Positions 24,985-34,289 of a stretch of DNA of 64,000 nucleotides are shown piece by piece. Positions within the stretch are counted from its first letter, which is position 1. The number at the start of each line of letters is the position of its first letter. Under the pieces are notes generated by a model. That model searched no databases, was not told the origin of the DNA, and saw nothing but the letters and a program-made list of their open reading frames with translations. The stretch lies in assembly GCA_016714895.1 (NCBI GenBank), contig JADKBV010000004.1, forward strand, positions 1-64,000, given 5' to 3'. A program made the translations under genes and the position numbers. This stretch comes from Saprospiraceae bacterium. Its GTDB lineage: Bacteria > Bacteroidota > Bacteroidia > Chitinophagales > Saprospiraceae.

Positions 24985-26301
24985 TTAGACGATTACCCGC
25001 TCAATGTTTGCTCCCAAAGCATTCAAACGGGTATCGATATATTGATATCCACGATCTATCTGACTGATATTGTAAATGGTACTTTCACTTTTGGCAGACA
25101 AAGCAGCTATCAATAGAGAGACACCGGCACGGATATCCGGAGAACTCATATGGATTCCGCGCAATTGTGCTTTTCTTTCCAAACCGATGACCGTCGCTCT
25201 GTGCGGATCACATAGGATGATCTGAGCTCCCATATCTATCAGTTTGTCAACAAAAAACAGACGGCTTTCAAACATTTTCTGATGAATCAGAATACTTCCC
25301 TTCGCCTGAATGGATACCACAAGGATGATACTCAGTAAGTCAGGCGTAAATCCCGGCCAGGGAGCATCATAGATGGTCATGATAGAGCCATCCATAAAAC
25401 TTTGTATTTCATATATATCTTGTTGAGGGATGACGAGATCATCATTTTCCACTTCAATCTGAATGCCCAGTTTGCGGAATGTATCCGGTATCATGCCAAG
25501 ATTCGGTACGGAGACATCTTTAATACGTATGGCTGATTGGGTCATGGCTGCAAGTCCGATAAAACTACCGATTTCAATCATGTCAGGCAGGATGGTATGT
25601 TCTGCGCCTTTTAAAGTTTCTACCCCGTGAATGGTCAGCAAATTAGAACCCACACCCGCAATTCTGGCACCCATATTATTGAGCAACTTACATAATTGTT
25701 GGATGTATGGTTCACATGCAGCGTTATAAATCTGCGTAATACCATCAGCCAATACAGCAGCCATCAGTACATTAGCCGTTCCGGTTACTGATATTTCATC
25801 CATCCAGATAAAACATCCTTTGAGTTTGTCGGCACCTATATAATATTGGTCACCATCACCATCATATTTAAATTCTGCACCCATTTTTTGAAAACCATGA
25901 AAGTGGGTATCCAACCTTCTTCTTCCGATTTTATCACCACCCGGTTTAGGCAGATATGCTTTTTTAAATCTGGCCAGTAAAGGACCAAGCAACATCACCG
26001 AACCACGAATTTTTTTGGCATTTTCCTGGTAAGAGGCACTGGACAAATGATCAGTGTCCACCCCATTGGCTTCAAAAGTATAGTCATGCGCATCGTGTCG
26101 GGTTACTTTCACACCCAACCCCTGAACCAGGCTGATTTGTTTCTGTATATCCAGAATGTCAGGAAGATTTTTTATTCTGACCGGTTCGCTGGTCAGTAAT
26201 ACAGCACTTATGATCTGTAATGCTTCATTTTTGGCTCCCTGAGGTATGATCTCTCCGGATAATCTTGCATTTCCCTGTACTTTGAAGGCTTCTTGCGACA
26301 T
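24985..26301 (-). CDS. murA: UDP-N-acetylglucosamine 1-carboxyvinyltransferase with Asp at the catalytic Cys position
   Basis: MurA transfers enolpyruvate from PEP to UDP-GlcNAc, the first committed step of peptidoglycan synthesis. The substrate-binding Lys24-Asn25 (QGAKNEAL), RGSVMLLGPLLARF and DTHFHGFQKMGAEF are present. In the loop that normally reads PGGC the protein has PGGDKIGRRRL, so Asp123 replaces the Cys that fosfomycin alkylates. Asp at this site is known to preserve activity and give fosfomycin resistance, and it is common in Bacteroidota. Length (438 aa) is normal. A -7 box lies at 26334-26341. Confidence 0.96.
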   Translation of the reverse strand: MSQEAFKVQGNARLSGEIIPQGAKNEALQIISAVLLTSEPVRIKNLPDILDIQKQISLVQGLGVKVTRHDAHDYTFEANGVDTDHLSSASYQENAKKIRGSVMLLGPLLARFKKAYLPKPGGDKIGRRRLDTHFHGFQKMGAEFKYDGDGDQYYIGADKLKGCFIWMDEISVTGTANVLMAAVLADGITQIYNAACEPYIQQLCKLLNNMGARIAGVGSNLLTIHGVETLKGAEHTILPDMIEIGSFIGLAAMTQSAIRIKDVSVPNLGMIPDTFRKLGIQIEVENDDLVIPQQDIYEIQSFMDGSIMTIYDAPWPGFTPDLLSIILVVSIQAKGSILIHQKMFESRLFFVDKLIDMGAQIILCDPHRATVIGLERKAQLRGIHMSSPDIRAGVSLLIAALSAKSESTIYNISQIDRGYQYIDTRLNALGANIERVIV

Positions 26302-26333
26302 ATTGGAATTATATTAGTGTTTCAAATTCGGGT

Positions 26334-26341
26334 CAAATATA
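26334..26341 (-). promoter_or_regulatory. -7 box for murA
   Basis: The minus strand reads TATATTTG, 33 bases before the start codon. No clear -33 box. Confidence 0.45.
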
Positions 26342-26475
26342 TTACAATTATTTATAATTTCAGACTTTGAAGTAAAACTTCACATTCCCGACATATGAGT
26401 GCCCCTGATTTGACTCAAAAACAACAATTGACAGACTCTTTTGTTAAATCCTGCCTTTTTGTCACACATTTTTGT

Positions 26476-26483
26476 TAAATTTG
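26476..26483 (+). promoter_or_regulatory. -7 box for lon
   Basis: TAAATTTG matches TAnnTTTG and lies 88 bases before the preferred lon ATG at 26572. No heat-shock element was recognised. Confidence 0.4.
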
Positions 26484-26571
26484 GTGTTATAAACAGATGG
26501 TATGAATATTGACAAATAAGATAATTCTGAATTGCGTTTTTTTTAAAGACAAATTGACACAAAAAAACATC

Positions 26572-28986
26572 ATGTTTCAACAGAACTTTTTTAATCCTGA
26601 TAATTTTAACGAAGAAGGTGATACCATTCCTCTGTTTTCTATAAATGACGACGAACTACAGTTTAATGATGCTTTCGGAAATATACTGCCTGTTTTGGCC
26701 CTTAAAAATACCGTACTTTTTCCGGGTGTGGTCATACCTATCACGGTAGGAAGAGATAAGTCTATCCGCGCGCTGCAAAAAGCAGAAAAAGGAGACAAAT
26801 TTATTGCCGTTCTCACCCAAAAGGATATAAACAATGAAGATCCCGGTCCTGAAGATTTACATGAAATCGGGACCATCGCCAAAGTCATGAAAATCCTGAG
26901 AATGCCGGATGGAAATACAACAGCTATATTACAAGGCAGAAAAAGATTCAGAGCAACCCAATTTCATGTGTCTGAAAAATTGTTGGAAGTGCAACCTTCC
27001 ACTATTGAAGATGTCACTCCGGTAAAAAATATCAAGTTTAATGCTACCATGGCTTCCATCAGGGATTTTGCCAAAAAAATCATCGAACTTTCACCCAATA
27101 TTCCTTCAGAAGCCAATTTTATGTTGCAAAACATAAAAAATAATGCCTTTCTGGTTCATTTTATATCATCCAATCTGAATCTCGGAGTTGATAAAAAACA
27201 GGAACTTCTGCAAACAGAGGACTTTCAGGTCAAAGCCGAAATGCTTGTCGACTACATGAATCAGGAATTACAATTGCTTCAACTCAAAGACCAGATTGAA
27301 TCCAGAGTCAGAGGCGATCTTGAAAAACAACAAAAAGAATATTTTCTGAATCAGCAACTCAAAACGATTCAGGAAGAACTCGGAGGAAATCCTCAGGAAG
27401 AAGAACTCAATATCCTGGAATCTAAAGGAAAAACCAAAGTTTGGTCCAAAGATACCCGGGAAGCTTTCGAAAAAGAATTGTTGAAAGCCAGAAGAATTAA
27501 CCCGCAGATTGCAGAATATTCAGTAACCCTGAATTATCTGGAATTTATGCTCGAACTTCCGTGGAACGAATATTCAACAGACAATTTTGATCTGGCAAAG
27601 GTCAAAAAAGTCCTGGATAAAGATCATTTTGGTTTGGAAGATGTGAAAAAAAGAATTCTCGAACATTTGGCTGTCCTCAAACTCAAAGGAGATATGAAAG
27701 CGCCGATTTTGTGCCTTGTCGGTCCTCCGGGAGTCGGAAAAACCAGTTTGGGCAAATCTATTTCTACTGCGCTTGACCGCAATTTTATTCGGATGTCTCT
27801 GGGAGGTCTGCATGATGAAAGCGAAATCAGAGGGCACCGCAGAACCTATATAGGCGCTATGCCCGGCAGGATTCTTCAATCCATTAAAAAAGCCAAAACA
27901 TCCAACCCTGTTTTTATTCTGGACGAAATCGACAAATTGGGCAAAGATTTCAGGGGTGACCCATCATCTGCATTGCTCGAAGTCCTTGATCCGGAACAAA
28001 ATACGACCTTTCACGACAATTACCTGGACGTGGATTACGACCTCTCCAAAGTTTTGTTTATCGCAACAGCAAATTCCCTCAGTTCTATTCAGCCTGCATT
28101 GCTCGACAGAATGGAAATCATCGAACTAAGCGGTTATTCGACCGAAGAAAAACTCGAAATTGCTTCAAAACATCTCGTACCGAAACAATTGGAAGAACAC
28201 GGTCTGAAAAAACAACACGCTAAAATGTCAAAAAATATTCTGGAATTTATCATACAGAATTATACCAGAGAGTCAGGTGTCAGATCTTTGGACAGAACCA
28301 TCGGTGCCGTCATGCGCAGTATTGCCAAAAAAGTAGCGATGGATGAAACATACAATAGCAATATCGAACGCGACTTGGTACTCGACGCTTTGGGACCCGA
28401 AAGATTTGAAAAAGGAGATTACAGCAAAGTAGATGTCCCGGGAGTAGCCGTTGGATTAGCGTGGACCAAAGTAGGCGGAGATATTTTATTTATCGAAGCA
28501 AGTATAAGCAAAGGAAAAGGGAAACTCATCCTTACCGGCAATCTCGGTGATGTGATGAAAGAATCCGCCTCAACAGCATTATCTTATATCAAAGCCCATA
28601 GTGAATCTTTAGGTTTGAATCCCGCCGTTTTTGATGAATATGACTTGCACATTCACGTTCCTGAAGGTGCCATTCCAAAGGATGGTCCCAGCGCAGGTGT
28701 TACCATGCTTACTGCAATTTGTTCTGCTTTCAAAAAGAAAAAAGTAAAACCGCATCTCGCCATGACAGGCGAAATCACCCTCCGGGGCAAGGTTCTTCCT
28801 GTAGGAGGTATTAAAGAAAAAATTCTCGCCGCAAAAAGAGCAGGCCTGAAGGAAGTGATTTTATGTTCTGATAATAAAAAAAATGTAGACCAGATTCCTG
28901 CTGATTATATCAAAAATCTCAGCATTACGTATGTGGATAAAATGGAACAAGTCATACATCATGCATTAGGTATTGAAATTTTATAA
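26572..28986 (+). CDS. lon: ATP-dependent Lon protease
   Basis: Lon degrades misfolded and regulatory proteins in the cytoplasm. The N-terminal LON domain (PVLALKNTVLFPGVVIPI) is followed by a coiled coil (QQKEYFLNQQLKTIQEEL), the AAA+ module with Walker A GPPGVGKTSLGKS (from residue 384) and FILDEIDKLG, and the protease domain with catalytic Ser707 in KDGPSAGVTM and Lys748 in VGGIKEKIL. The frame is open from 26509, but the ATG at 26572 (MFQQNFFNPDNF) is preferred because the extra 21 residues look like untranslated leader. Length (804 aa) is normal. Confidence 0.96.
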   Translation: MFQQNFFNPDNFNEEGDTIPLFSINDDELQFNDAFGNILPVLALKNTVLFPGVVIPITVGRDKSIRALQKAEKGDKFIAVLTQKDINNEDPGPEDLHEIGTIAKVMKILRMPDGNTTAILQGRKRFRATQFHVSEKLLEVQPSTIEDVTPVKNIKFNATMASIRDFAKKIIELSPNIPSEANFMLQNIKNNAFLVHFISSNLNLGVDKKQELLQTEDFQVKAEMLVDYMNQELQLLQLKDQIESRVRGDLEKQQKEYFLNQQLKTIQEELGGNPQEEELNILESKGKTKVWSKDTREAFEKELLKARRINPQIAEYSVTLNYLEFMLELPWNEYSTDNFDLAKVKKVLDKDHFGLEDVKKRILEHLAVLKLKGDMKAPILCLVGPPGVGKTSLGKSISTALDRNFIRMSLGGLHDESEIRGHRRTYIGAMPGRILQSIKKAKTSNPVFILDEIDKLGKDFRGDPSSALLEVLDPEQNTTFHDNYLDVDYDLSKVLFIATANSLSSIQPALLDRMEIIELSGYSTEEKLEIASKHLVPKQLEEHGLKKQHAKMSKNILEFIIQNYTRESGVRSLDRTIGAVMRSIAKKVAMDETYNSNIERDLVLDALGPERFEKGDYSKVDVPGVAVGLAWTKVGGDILFIEASISKGKGKLILTGNLGDVMKESASTALSYIKAHSESLGLNPAVFDEYDLHIHVPEGAIPKDGPSAGVTMLTAICSAFKKKKVKPHLAMTGEITLRGKVLPVGGIKEKILAAKRAGLKEVILCSDNKKNVDQIPADYIKNLSITYVDKMEQVIHHALGIEIL

Positions 28987-29059
28987 TTTTTTTTTAATAA
29001 AAAATGTGCGTTTCTTTTTTTATAACGTATTAGTAGTATATTAAACACCAATCAACCCT

Positions 29060-29578
29060 TTGAGCCAAAAAAATTGGGATTTTCAGGTTATTTTCAAAGA
29101 TTATTATAATCCTTTGGTCAACTTCATCAACAGTTATCTCGGTAATGTTGAAGATAGTAAAGAAGTTGTTCAAAATGTATTTTTTAAACTTTGGGAAAAC
29201 AAAGATTCTCTTCAATTTCAGGTTTCATTAAAGGGATATATCTATCAATCAGCAAAAAATGCGATGATAGATTATATCAGGGCCAATAAAAGACACAAAG
29301 GACATCTTGATGTTGACGACGGTTTGGAACAAAAAATCGCAGATACGAACTCAGAAGAATTGGATCCATTTGTCATTCGTTCGGAAATCGAAAACCTAAT
29401 AAGCCAGTTAAAACCCAAAAATCGTGAAATTTTCGAATTAAGTAAATTCGAAGGTTTGACTTACGACGAAATTTCAGAATATCTGAAGATTTCTAAAAGA
29501 AGTGTCGAAGATAATATATCCCGAACCATGTCTTTTTTGAAAGAACATTTAAAAAATAATAAAGAAATATTTAATTAG
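29060..29578 (+). CDS. ECF RNA polymerase sigma factor
   Basis: A 172-aa sigma-70 family ECF factor of the type paired with FecR in Bacteroidota. Region 2 is seen in YYNPLVNFINSYLG, EVVQNVFFKLWEN and LKGYIYQSAKNAMIDYIR; region 4 in LKPKNREIFELSKFEG, LTYDEISEYLKISKRSVED and the C-terminal basic helix. Translation starts at a TTG (29060); no ATG start is nearby. The FecR-like gene begins 51 bases downstream, so the anti-sigma partner is adjacent. No SusC/TonB receptor follows. Confidence 0.92.
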   Translation: MSQKNWDFQVIFKDYYNPLVNFINSYLGNVEDSKEVVQNVFFKLWENKDSLQFQVSLKGYIYQSAKNAMIDYIRANKRHKGHLDVDDGLEQKIADTNSEELDPFVIRSEIENLISQLKPKNREIFELSKFEGLTYDEISEYLKISKRSVEDNISRTMSFLKEHLKNNKEIFN

Positions 29579-29629
29579 TTATGTTTTCTAAAATTTAACA
29601 TTAATATAAAAAATAAATCAAAATATAAT

Positions 29630-30610
29630 ATGGCATCAGACAAAAATACAAAATTGGAACAAGGCATCGAAGCAGGACTTCGGGTGAAGCCCTATGTCCA
29701 TTTTGATGTCGATGTTGAATGGGCTTTATTTGCTGAAAAAGCAGGTATTCCTCAAGTTGTTGTTCAAAAACCGGTCAGAAGATTATCCCCTCTGATTATC
29801 CTTTCTTACGCGGCAGTAATCACTTTATTGTTTGCCGCATTGGTCTTCATCAGTAAACCCGTAAACTTCACGGAAACGTTGATCACCAAAAATGAAAAAC
29901 AAACACTGACATTATTTGATGGTACACAGATAGAAGTTGCCGAAAACACCATCATTCATTATCCGGTAAGATCAAATGATATTGTCGTAAGACGGGTGGT
30001 TTTGGAACAAGGTAAAGCTACATTCAGGGTATCCAAAAATCCTTTACCTTTTGTAGTCTCTTCTTATCCTTTGGATATAAAAGTCACCGGAACCGTTTTT
30101 ACAGTCGAAAAAAATAAAAGCGGGGTCAACATTGATCATCACGAAGGAAGCGTTGAGGTTACCAAACAAGGGGAATCAAAAGATGTTTTTACACTTTCTC
30201 CAAACGATGCTCTTAAAGAAATAAAAGGAGAATTGTTTTTATCTCAAAATGGTTCGCCTTTTGAACAGAAAACACTTTTTACGTATGAATCTATAGAAAA
30301 AGCAGAAAAAGTTAAAGAGGCTGAGCCTGAACAAAATCAACAAGAAGACGACGCTGAAACTAAAAATGAATCACTAGACGCAACGTACAGAATGACAGAT
30401 CTGATTGATTTTTTAAGTAAAAAATTCAAAAAAGAACTGAAAATTGTCAAGAAAAAAAGATTAAAATCAAAAACGAGCGTAGTAATTGACCTGAATCAAC
30501 CTCTTGAAAAAATTCTTATTGATTTAAAAAATAAAAAACTACTCGAAATAGAAACTGGCAAATGCAAAGGTTGTTTCACCATTTCACCACCCGAAAAGTT
30601 AAAAAAATAA
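29630..30610 (+). CDS. FecR family anti-sigma factor
   Basis: FecR proteins span the inner membrane and control the partner ECF factor. A short N-terminal cytoplasmic part (residues 1-65) precedes one TM helix (IILSYAAVITLLFAALVFI), then the FecR beta domain (LTLFDGTQIEVAENTIIHYP, GKATFRVSK, VTGTVFTVEKNKSGV, HEGSVEV). An acidic, Glu/Gln-rich linker (about 225-250) leads to a C-terminal domain of the STN/DUF4974 type (MTDLIDFLSKKFKKELKIV, QPLEKILIDLKNK). It is followed by a terminator, so the pair forms a two-gene unit without a receptor. Confidence 0.85.
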   Translation: MASDKNTKLEQGIEAGLRVKPYVHFDVDVEWALFAEKAGIPQVVVQKPVRRLSPLIILSYAAVITLLFAALVFISKPVNFTETLITKNEKQTLTLFDGTQIEVAENTIIHYPVRSNDIVVRRVVLEQGKATFRVSKNPLPFVVSSYPLDIKVTGTVFTVEKNKSGVNIDHHEGSVEVTKQGESKDVFTLSPNDALKEIKGELFLSQNGSPFEQKTLFTYESIEKAEKVKEAEPEQNQQEDDAETKNESLDATYRMTDLIDFLSKKFKKELKIVKKKRLKSKTSVVIDLNQPLEKILIDLKNKKLLEIETGKCKGCFTISPPEKLKK

Positions 30611-30611
30611 A

Positions 30612-30653
30612 TACACTTTTTGCCTGAAATAAAAAGTTCGGGCAAAAGTGTTT
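30612..30653 (+). terminator. Terminator of the sigma/FecR operon
   Basis: A long imperfect stem (30612-30627 with 30636-30650, one bulge and one G-U pair) runs into a short T-run immediately after the FecR stop. Confidence 0.75.
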
Positions 30654-30970
30654 TACCATTTAATTTTGACCTGACCCGGGAGATTGTATGCTCTTAATGG
30701 TCACAGTTCTTTACACTTTTTGAAACAGAAAATTACAATTTCTACCATCTCTTACACCTTTCCTGATTCTGATATTGAAAGATTCTGATGTTAATTGCCC
30801 CCCTTTTTTACAACTACTTTCCCCCTTTTTTACTTCCGACACAAATTTATTTTTCACCATTCACCATCACAATCCATCAAAAATATTTATACATTACATT
30901 AATATTATAAATATTTACTTATGAATCATTTTCCCCAACTTTGTCCATCATTTTAAAAATATAACTTGAT
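30654..30970. other. Intergenic region upstream of icd, no gene
   Basis: About 317 bases with no supported frame. It contains C-rich runs near 30800-30830 and a duplicated GATTCTGAT (near 30766 and 30781). No promoter matching TAnnTTTG was seen; CAACTTTG near 30936 is the closest. Confidence 0.5.
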
Positions 30971-32407
30971 ATGACAAAGATAACCATTGCAAAAGGAGAT
31001 GGCATAGGTCCTGAAATCATGGACGCCACTTTAAAAATAATTAACTCAGCAGGTGCATCAATAGTGACTGAAGAAATTGAAGTCGGAGAAAAAGTTTACC
31101 TGTCAGGGAATACTGCCGGAATCACACCCGACTCATGGGAAGTCATCAGAAAAAATAAAGTATTCCTGAAAGCGCCGATCACCACACCACAAGGAGGAGG
31201 TTACAAAAGCCTGAATGTCAGTACCAGAAAGTTTCTGGGTCTTTACGCAAACGTACGTCCATGTATCAGTTTTCACCCATTCGTGGGAACAAAACATCCG
31301 GTCATGGATTTGGTAATCATAAGAGAAAATGAAGAAGATTTGTATGCAGGAATCGAACATCAACAAACAGATGAAGTCATTCAATGTCTGAAGCTGATCA
31401 GCAGACCCGGTCGTGAAAAAATTATACGATATGCTTTCGAATATGCGAAACAACAAAACCGCAAAAAAGTGAGCTGCTTTACCAAAGATAATATCATGAA
31501 ACAAACGGATGGTTTGTTCCATCAGGTGTTTAAAGAAATATCAACCGAATACCCGGATATTGAAACAGAACATTGGATCATTGATATAGGAGCTGCTAAA
31601 TTAGCAGACACACCTGAAAAATTTGATATCATCGTAACCTTAAATCTTTATGGAGATATCATCAGCGATATAGCAGCCCAGATTACCGGCTCCGTAGGAT
31701 TGGCAGGCTCTTCTAACATCGGTGAAGAATGTTCCATGTTTGAAGCTATACATGGCTCTGCACCCGATATTGCCGCTCAAAATATCGCAAATCCTTCAGG
31801 ATTATTGCAAGGTGCTATGATGATGTTACATCATATCGGCCAAAATGATATTGCTGAAAAAGTACAGAATGCCTGGTTAAAAACCCTGGAAGAAGGGATT
31901 CATACTGCTGATATCTTCAGAGAGGGCATCAGTAAACAAAAAGTCGGTACTAAAGAATTTGCAGAAGCCGTTATCCACAATCTGGGAAGTAAACCTTCCA
32001 TACTGAAACCTGTAACCTTTCTGAATAATACAACCATGTTTCTTCCGCCTTATAAGCGCAAACCGGCAGCAGAAAAAAAACTGGTTGGCGTAGATCTGTT
32101 TGTACATTGGAAAGAAACAAATCCCGATGTATTGGCTGAAAAAATACAAAACATAAAAAACCCGGGAATCAAATTATCCATGATTACAAACAGAGGCATC
32201 AAAGTCTGGCCAAACGGTTTTAAAGAAACTTTTTGTACTGACCATTGGCGATGTCGTTTTATTTGCGAAGAAGGTACAGACATGAGTTTGATGGTTGTCC
32301 CGGAACTTTTAAAAAATGCCTTCTACGAAAATATAGAGGTTATTAAAACGGAAAACCTTTATTCTTTTGATGGTAAATCCGGATTTTCATTGGGTCAGGG
32401 GCAATAA
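30971..32407 (+). CDS. icd: NADP-dependent isocitrate dehydrogenase, Thermus-type with C-terminal extension
   Basis: The enzyme oxidatively decarboxylates isocitrate to 2-oxoglutarate in the TCA cycle. It has the decarboxylating dehydrogenase layout: KGDGIGPEI, the substrate-binding SLNVSTRKFLGLYANVRP, VIIRENEEDLYAGIEH, CFTKDNIMK, TLNLYGDIISDIAAQ with metal-binding Asp residues, and FEAIHGSAPDIA. After about residue 350 a further 130-residue domain (VGVDLFVHW, KLSMITNRGIKVWPNG) matches the C-terminal domain of the Thermus thermophilus enzyme as I recall it, distinguishing it from the E. coli type and from monomeric IDH. Cofactor choice is inferred from the subfamily. Confidence 0.92.
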   Translation: MTKITIAKGDGIGPEIMDATLKIINSAGASIVTEEIEVGEKVYLSGNTAGITPDSWEVIRKNKVFLKAPITTPQGGGYKSLNVSTRKFLGLYANVRPCISFHPFVGTKHPVMDLVIIRENEEDLYAGIEHQQTDEVIQCLKLISRPGREKIIRYAFEYAKQQNRKKVSCFTKDNIMKQTDGLFHQVFKEISTEYPDIETEHWIIDIGAAKLADTPEKFDIIVTLNLYGDIISDIAAQITGSVGLAGSSNIGEECSMFEAIHGSAPDIAAQNIANPSGLLQGAMMMLHHIGQNDIAEKVQNAWLKTLEEGIHTADIFREGISKQKVGTKEFAEAVIHNLGSKPSILKPVTFLNNTTMFLPPYKRKPAAEKKLVGVDLFVHWKETNPDVLAEKIQNIKNPGIKLSMITNRGIKVWPNGFKETFCTDHWRCRFICEEGTDMSLMVVPELLKNAFYENIEVIKTENLYSFDGKSGFSLGQGQ

Positions 32408-32427
32408 TGGTAATGTTCCAAATCCTG

Positions 32428-32450
32428 TTTTCTTAATAGTTTTAAGAAAA
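32428..32450 (+). terminator. AT-rich hairpin after icd
   Basis: A 9-bp perfect but AT-only-rich stem (32428-32436 with 32442-32450) lies 20 bases after the icd stop. A weak terminator is possible; there is no long T-run. Confidence 0.35.
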
Positions 32451-32581
32451 TATGAAATTTGAAATAAAATAAAACGAATGTCAGTTTTGTAGTTTTGTAA
32501 AATTAATTTGTCGGTTTACAAATAAAAGGTAGATTTGATGTACGATTTTACAAATTATCTTAAACCTCAAATGAATTACAG

Positions 32582-33100
32582 ATGGACATCCCTATCCTAC
32601 AGGAAAAATTGACAAAACAGCATGATTCGTTTTTATCCACCCTATCCGGAATATCTGAAGAAGCTGCTACCTTGAGTAAAAACAACAAATGGTCCCCTGT
32701 ACAACACCTTAAACATATCTATGAAAGTGTTAAAATAGTCAGGCAATTATTTGGTGTTCCTTCCTTTTTTCTCAAAATGGTGTGGGGGCTGACCAACAGA
32801 AAGACCCGAACTTATGACGAATTGGTAAACAAATATTTGGTTGGACTTCAGTCCGGAGGAAGAGCTTCCGGTAGATTTTTGCCTGGAAATATTTCATATT
32901 CCGATGGAAAAAAATATACCAAGTTGTTGCACAAAGAGGTAGAAAAACTGTGCCGTAACCTGAACAAATACCCGGAAAAGGACCTTGATCTTTATATTTT
33001 GCCACACCCTTTATTAGGAAAACTAACCCTGAGAGAAATGATATATTTTACGATATACCATGTCCAACATCATGAAAACGCAGTCAAAAACAACTTGTGA
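32582..33100 (+). CDS. DinB-like superfamily protein
   Basis: The 172-aa protein has the four-helix DinB/YfiT-like layout with metal-ligand candidates His in VQHLKHIYES (around residues 41-44) and YHVQHHENAV near the C-terminus. Such proteins are often thiol-dependent transferases or of unknown function. The Trp-Ser-Pro-x-Gln-His motif (KWSPVQHL) is typical. It stands 74 bases before the YdeI-like gene on the same strand. Substrate cannot be inferred. Confidence 0.8.
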   Translation: MDIPILQEKLTKQHDSFLSTLSGISEEAATLSKNNKWSPVQHLKHIYESVKIVRQLFGVPSFFLKMVWGLTNRKTRTYDELVNKYLVGLQSGGRASGRFLPGNISYSDGKKYTKLLHKEVEKLCRNLNKYPEKDLDLYILPHPLLGKLTLREMIYFTIYHVQHHENAVKNNL

Positions 33101-33174
33101 CCAAAGATTCTTCCCTTACGTTACCGGAATTTTAATTTGACTAAAAATTCTTTTTTGATAAAAAATAATTTTTT

Positions 33175-33750
33175 ATGGCTGATGATGAAAAGATTTTTTA
33201 CCCAAAATCACCCAAACATTGGAGAGAATGGTTAGAAAAAAATCATATTGAAAAAAATTCCGTTTGGTTGCTATTTTACAAAAAAAAATCCGGTAAACCT
33301 TCTTTAACATGGAGTGAATCAGTGGATGAAGCCCTTTGTTTCGGTTGGATAGACAGTGTAAAAAAATCTTTGGATGAAGATAGTTACAAACAATATTTCT
33401 GCAAAAGAAAACCTAAAAGCAATTGGTCAGAAATCAATAAACAAAAAGTAGTCGACCTGACAAAAAAAGGGCTCATGTCTGAAGCCGGATTAGTCTGTGT
33501 ACAGAAAGCAAAACAAAATGGCTCCTGGGACAAAAAAGAGTTTTATGATGACAAAACGATTCCGGATGATCTTCTGATTGAGTTACAAAAAGTACCAGGT
33601 GCAGAAACCTTTTTTTCAGGTTTGTCCTATTCAGTTAAAAAAAATATGTTGGTTTGGATCGCCACTGCTAAAAAAACAGAAACCCGACAAAAAAGGATAA
33701 TCGAAATAGCAAATCTTGCAGGCCAAAACCTTAAACCCAAACAATTCTGA
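33175..33750 (+). CDS. YdeI/OmpD-associated family protein
   Basis: This 191-aa cytoplasmic protein matches the YdeI-like family, sometimes named for bacteriocin protection. Recognisable pieces are SPKHWREWLEKNH, VWLLFYKKKSGKPSLTW, VDEALCFGWIDS, KRKPKSNWSEINK and the C-terminal helical region around VRKNM-like SVKKNMLVWIATAKK and ETRQKRIIEIANLA. The biochemical role is not established. It follows the DinB-like gene with a 74-base gap. Confidence 0.82.
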   Translation: MADDEKIFYPKSPKHWREWLEKNHIEKNSVWLLFYKKKSGKPSLTWSESVDEALCFGWIDSVKKSLDEDSYKQYFCKRKPKSNWSEINKQKVVDLTKKGLMSEAGLVCVQKAKQNGSWDKKEFYDDKTIPDDLLIELQKVPGAETFFSGLSYSVKKNMLVWIATAKKTETRQKRIIEIANLAGQNLKPKQF

Positions 33751-33842
33751 TTACAAGGGTAAAAAATAATTTGTTATTCCAAAAAGCAGATTGTTCTGTT
33801 TTTCCATTGCGACTATATGATAACATGATCTGATTCTCCGGA

Positions 33843-33886
33843 GTAACATTTGTTACGTATTTTAATGTCCATTCCTCCTACCTTTG
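33843..33886 (+). promoter_or_regulatory. Palindromic operator and -7 box upstream of the rhodanese gene
   Basis: GTAACA (33843-33848), TT and TGTTAC (33851-33856) form a perfect 14-base palindrome. A -7 box TACCTTTG lies at 33879-33886, 18 bases before the ATG. The palindrome overlaps the area where a -33 box would lie. Its shape suits a Crp/Fnr-type dimer; the regulator is unknown. Confidence 0.6.
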
Positions 33887-33903
33887 CACAAAATTAAAAA
33901 ATC

Positions 33904-34272
33904 ATGCAATTATTTTCAGTTCTATTATTTTCGGTAGTAACCATTTTTCAGGTGAATGCTCAGGTACAAAACATCAATCAGGCTGATTTTAAAAAACTTC
34001 AGGCTGACAAAAATACCGTCATTATTGATGTTAGAACTCCCGGCGAAATTAAAGAAGGCTATATCAAAGGAACTTCAAAATTTATTGATATCAACGATGC
34101 CCAGTTTGAACAAAAAATTAACGCTCTGGACAAATCAAAAAATTATATTATGGTATGTCGCAGTGGCGCAAGAAGCGGCAGAGCTGCACAACTTATGGCC
34201 GGCAAAGGTTTCAAAAAAGTGTATAACCTTTCCGGTGGAGTTTTGAATTGGTCTGGAGGTCTTACAAAATAG
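33904..34272 (+). CDS. Exported single-domain rhodanese
   Basis: Rhodaneses transfer sulfane sulfur through an active Cys. A signal peptide (MQLFSVLLFSVVTIFQVNA) implies a periplasmic protein. The domain has VIIDVRTPGEIKEGYIKGT, the active loop with Cys85 (MVCRSGARSGRAA) and KGFKKVYNLSGGVLNW. A sulfate/sulfite-exporter-like YeiH gene starts 17 bases after the stop, suggesting shared expression and a sulfur-related role. A palindromic operator is just upstream. Confidence 0.92.
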   Translation: MQLFSVLLFSVVTIFQVNAQVQNINQADFKKLQADKNTVIIDVRTPGEIKEGYIKGTSKFIDINDAQFEQKINALDKSKNYIMVCRSGARSGRAAQLMAGKGFKKVYNLSGGVLNWSGGLTK

Positions 34273-34289
34273 CCGATATTCCTTCATAT

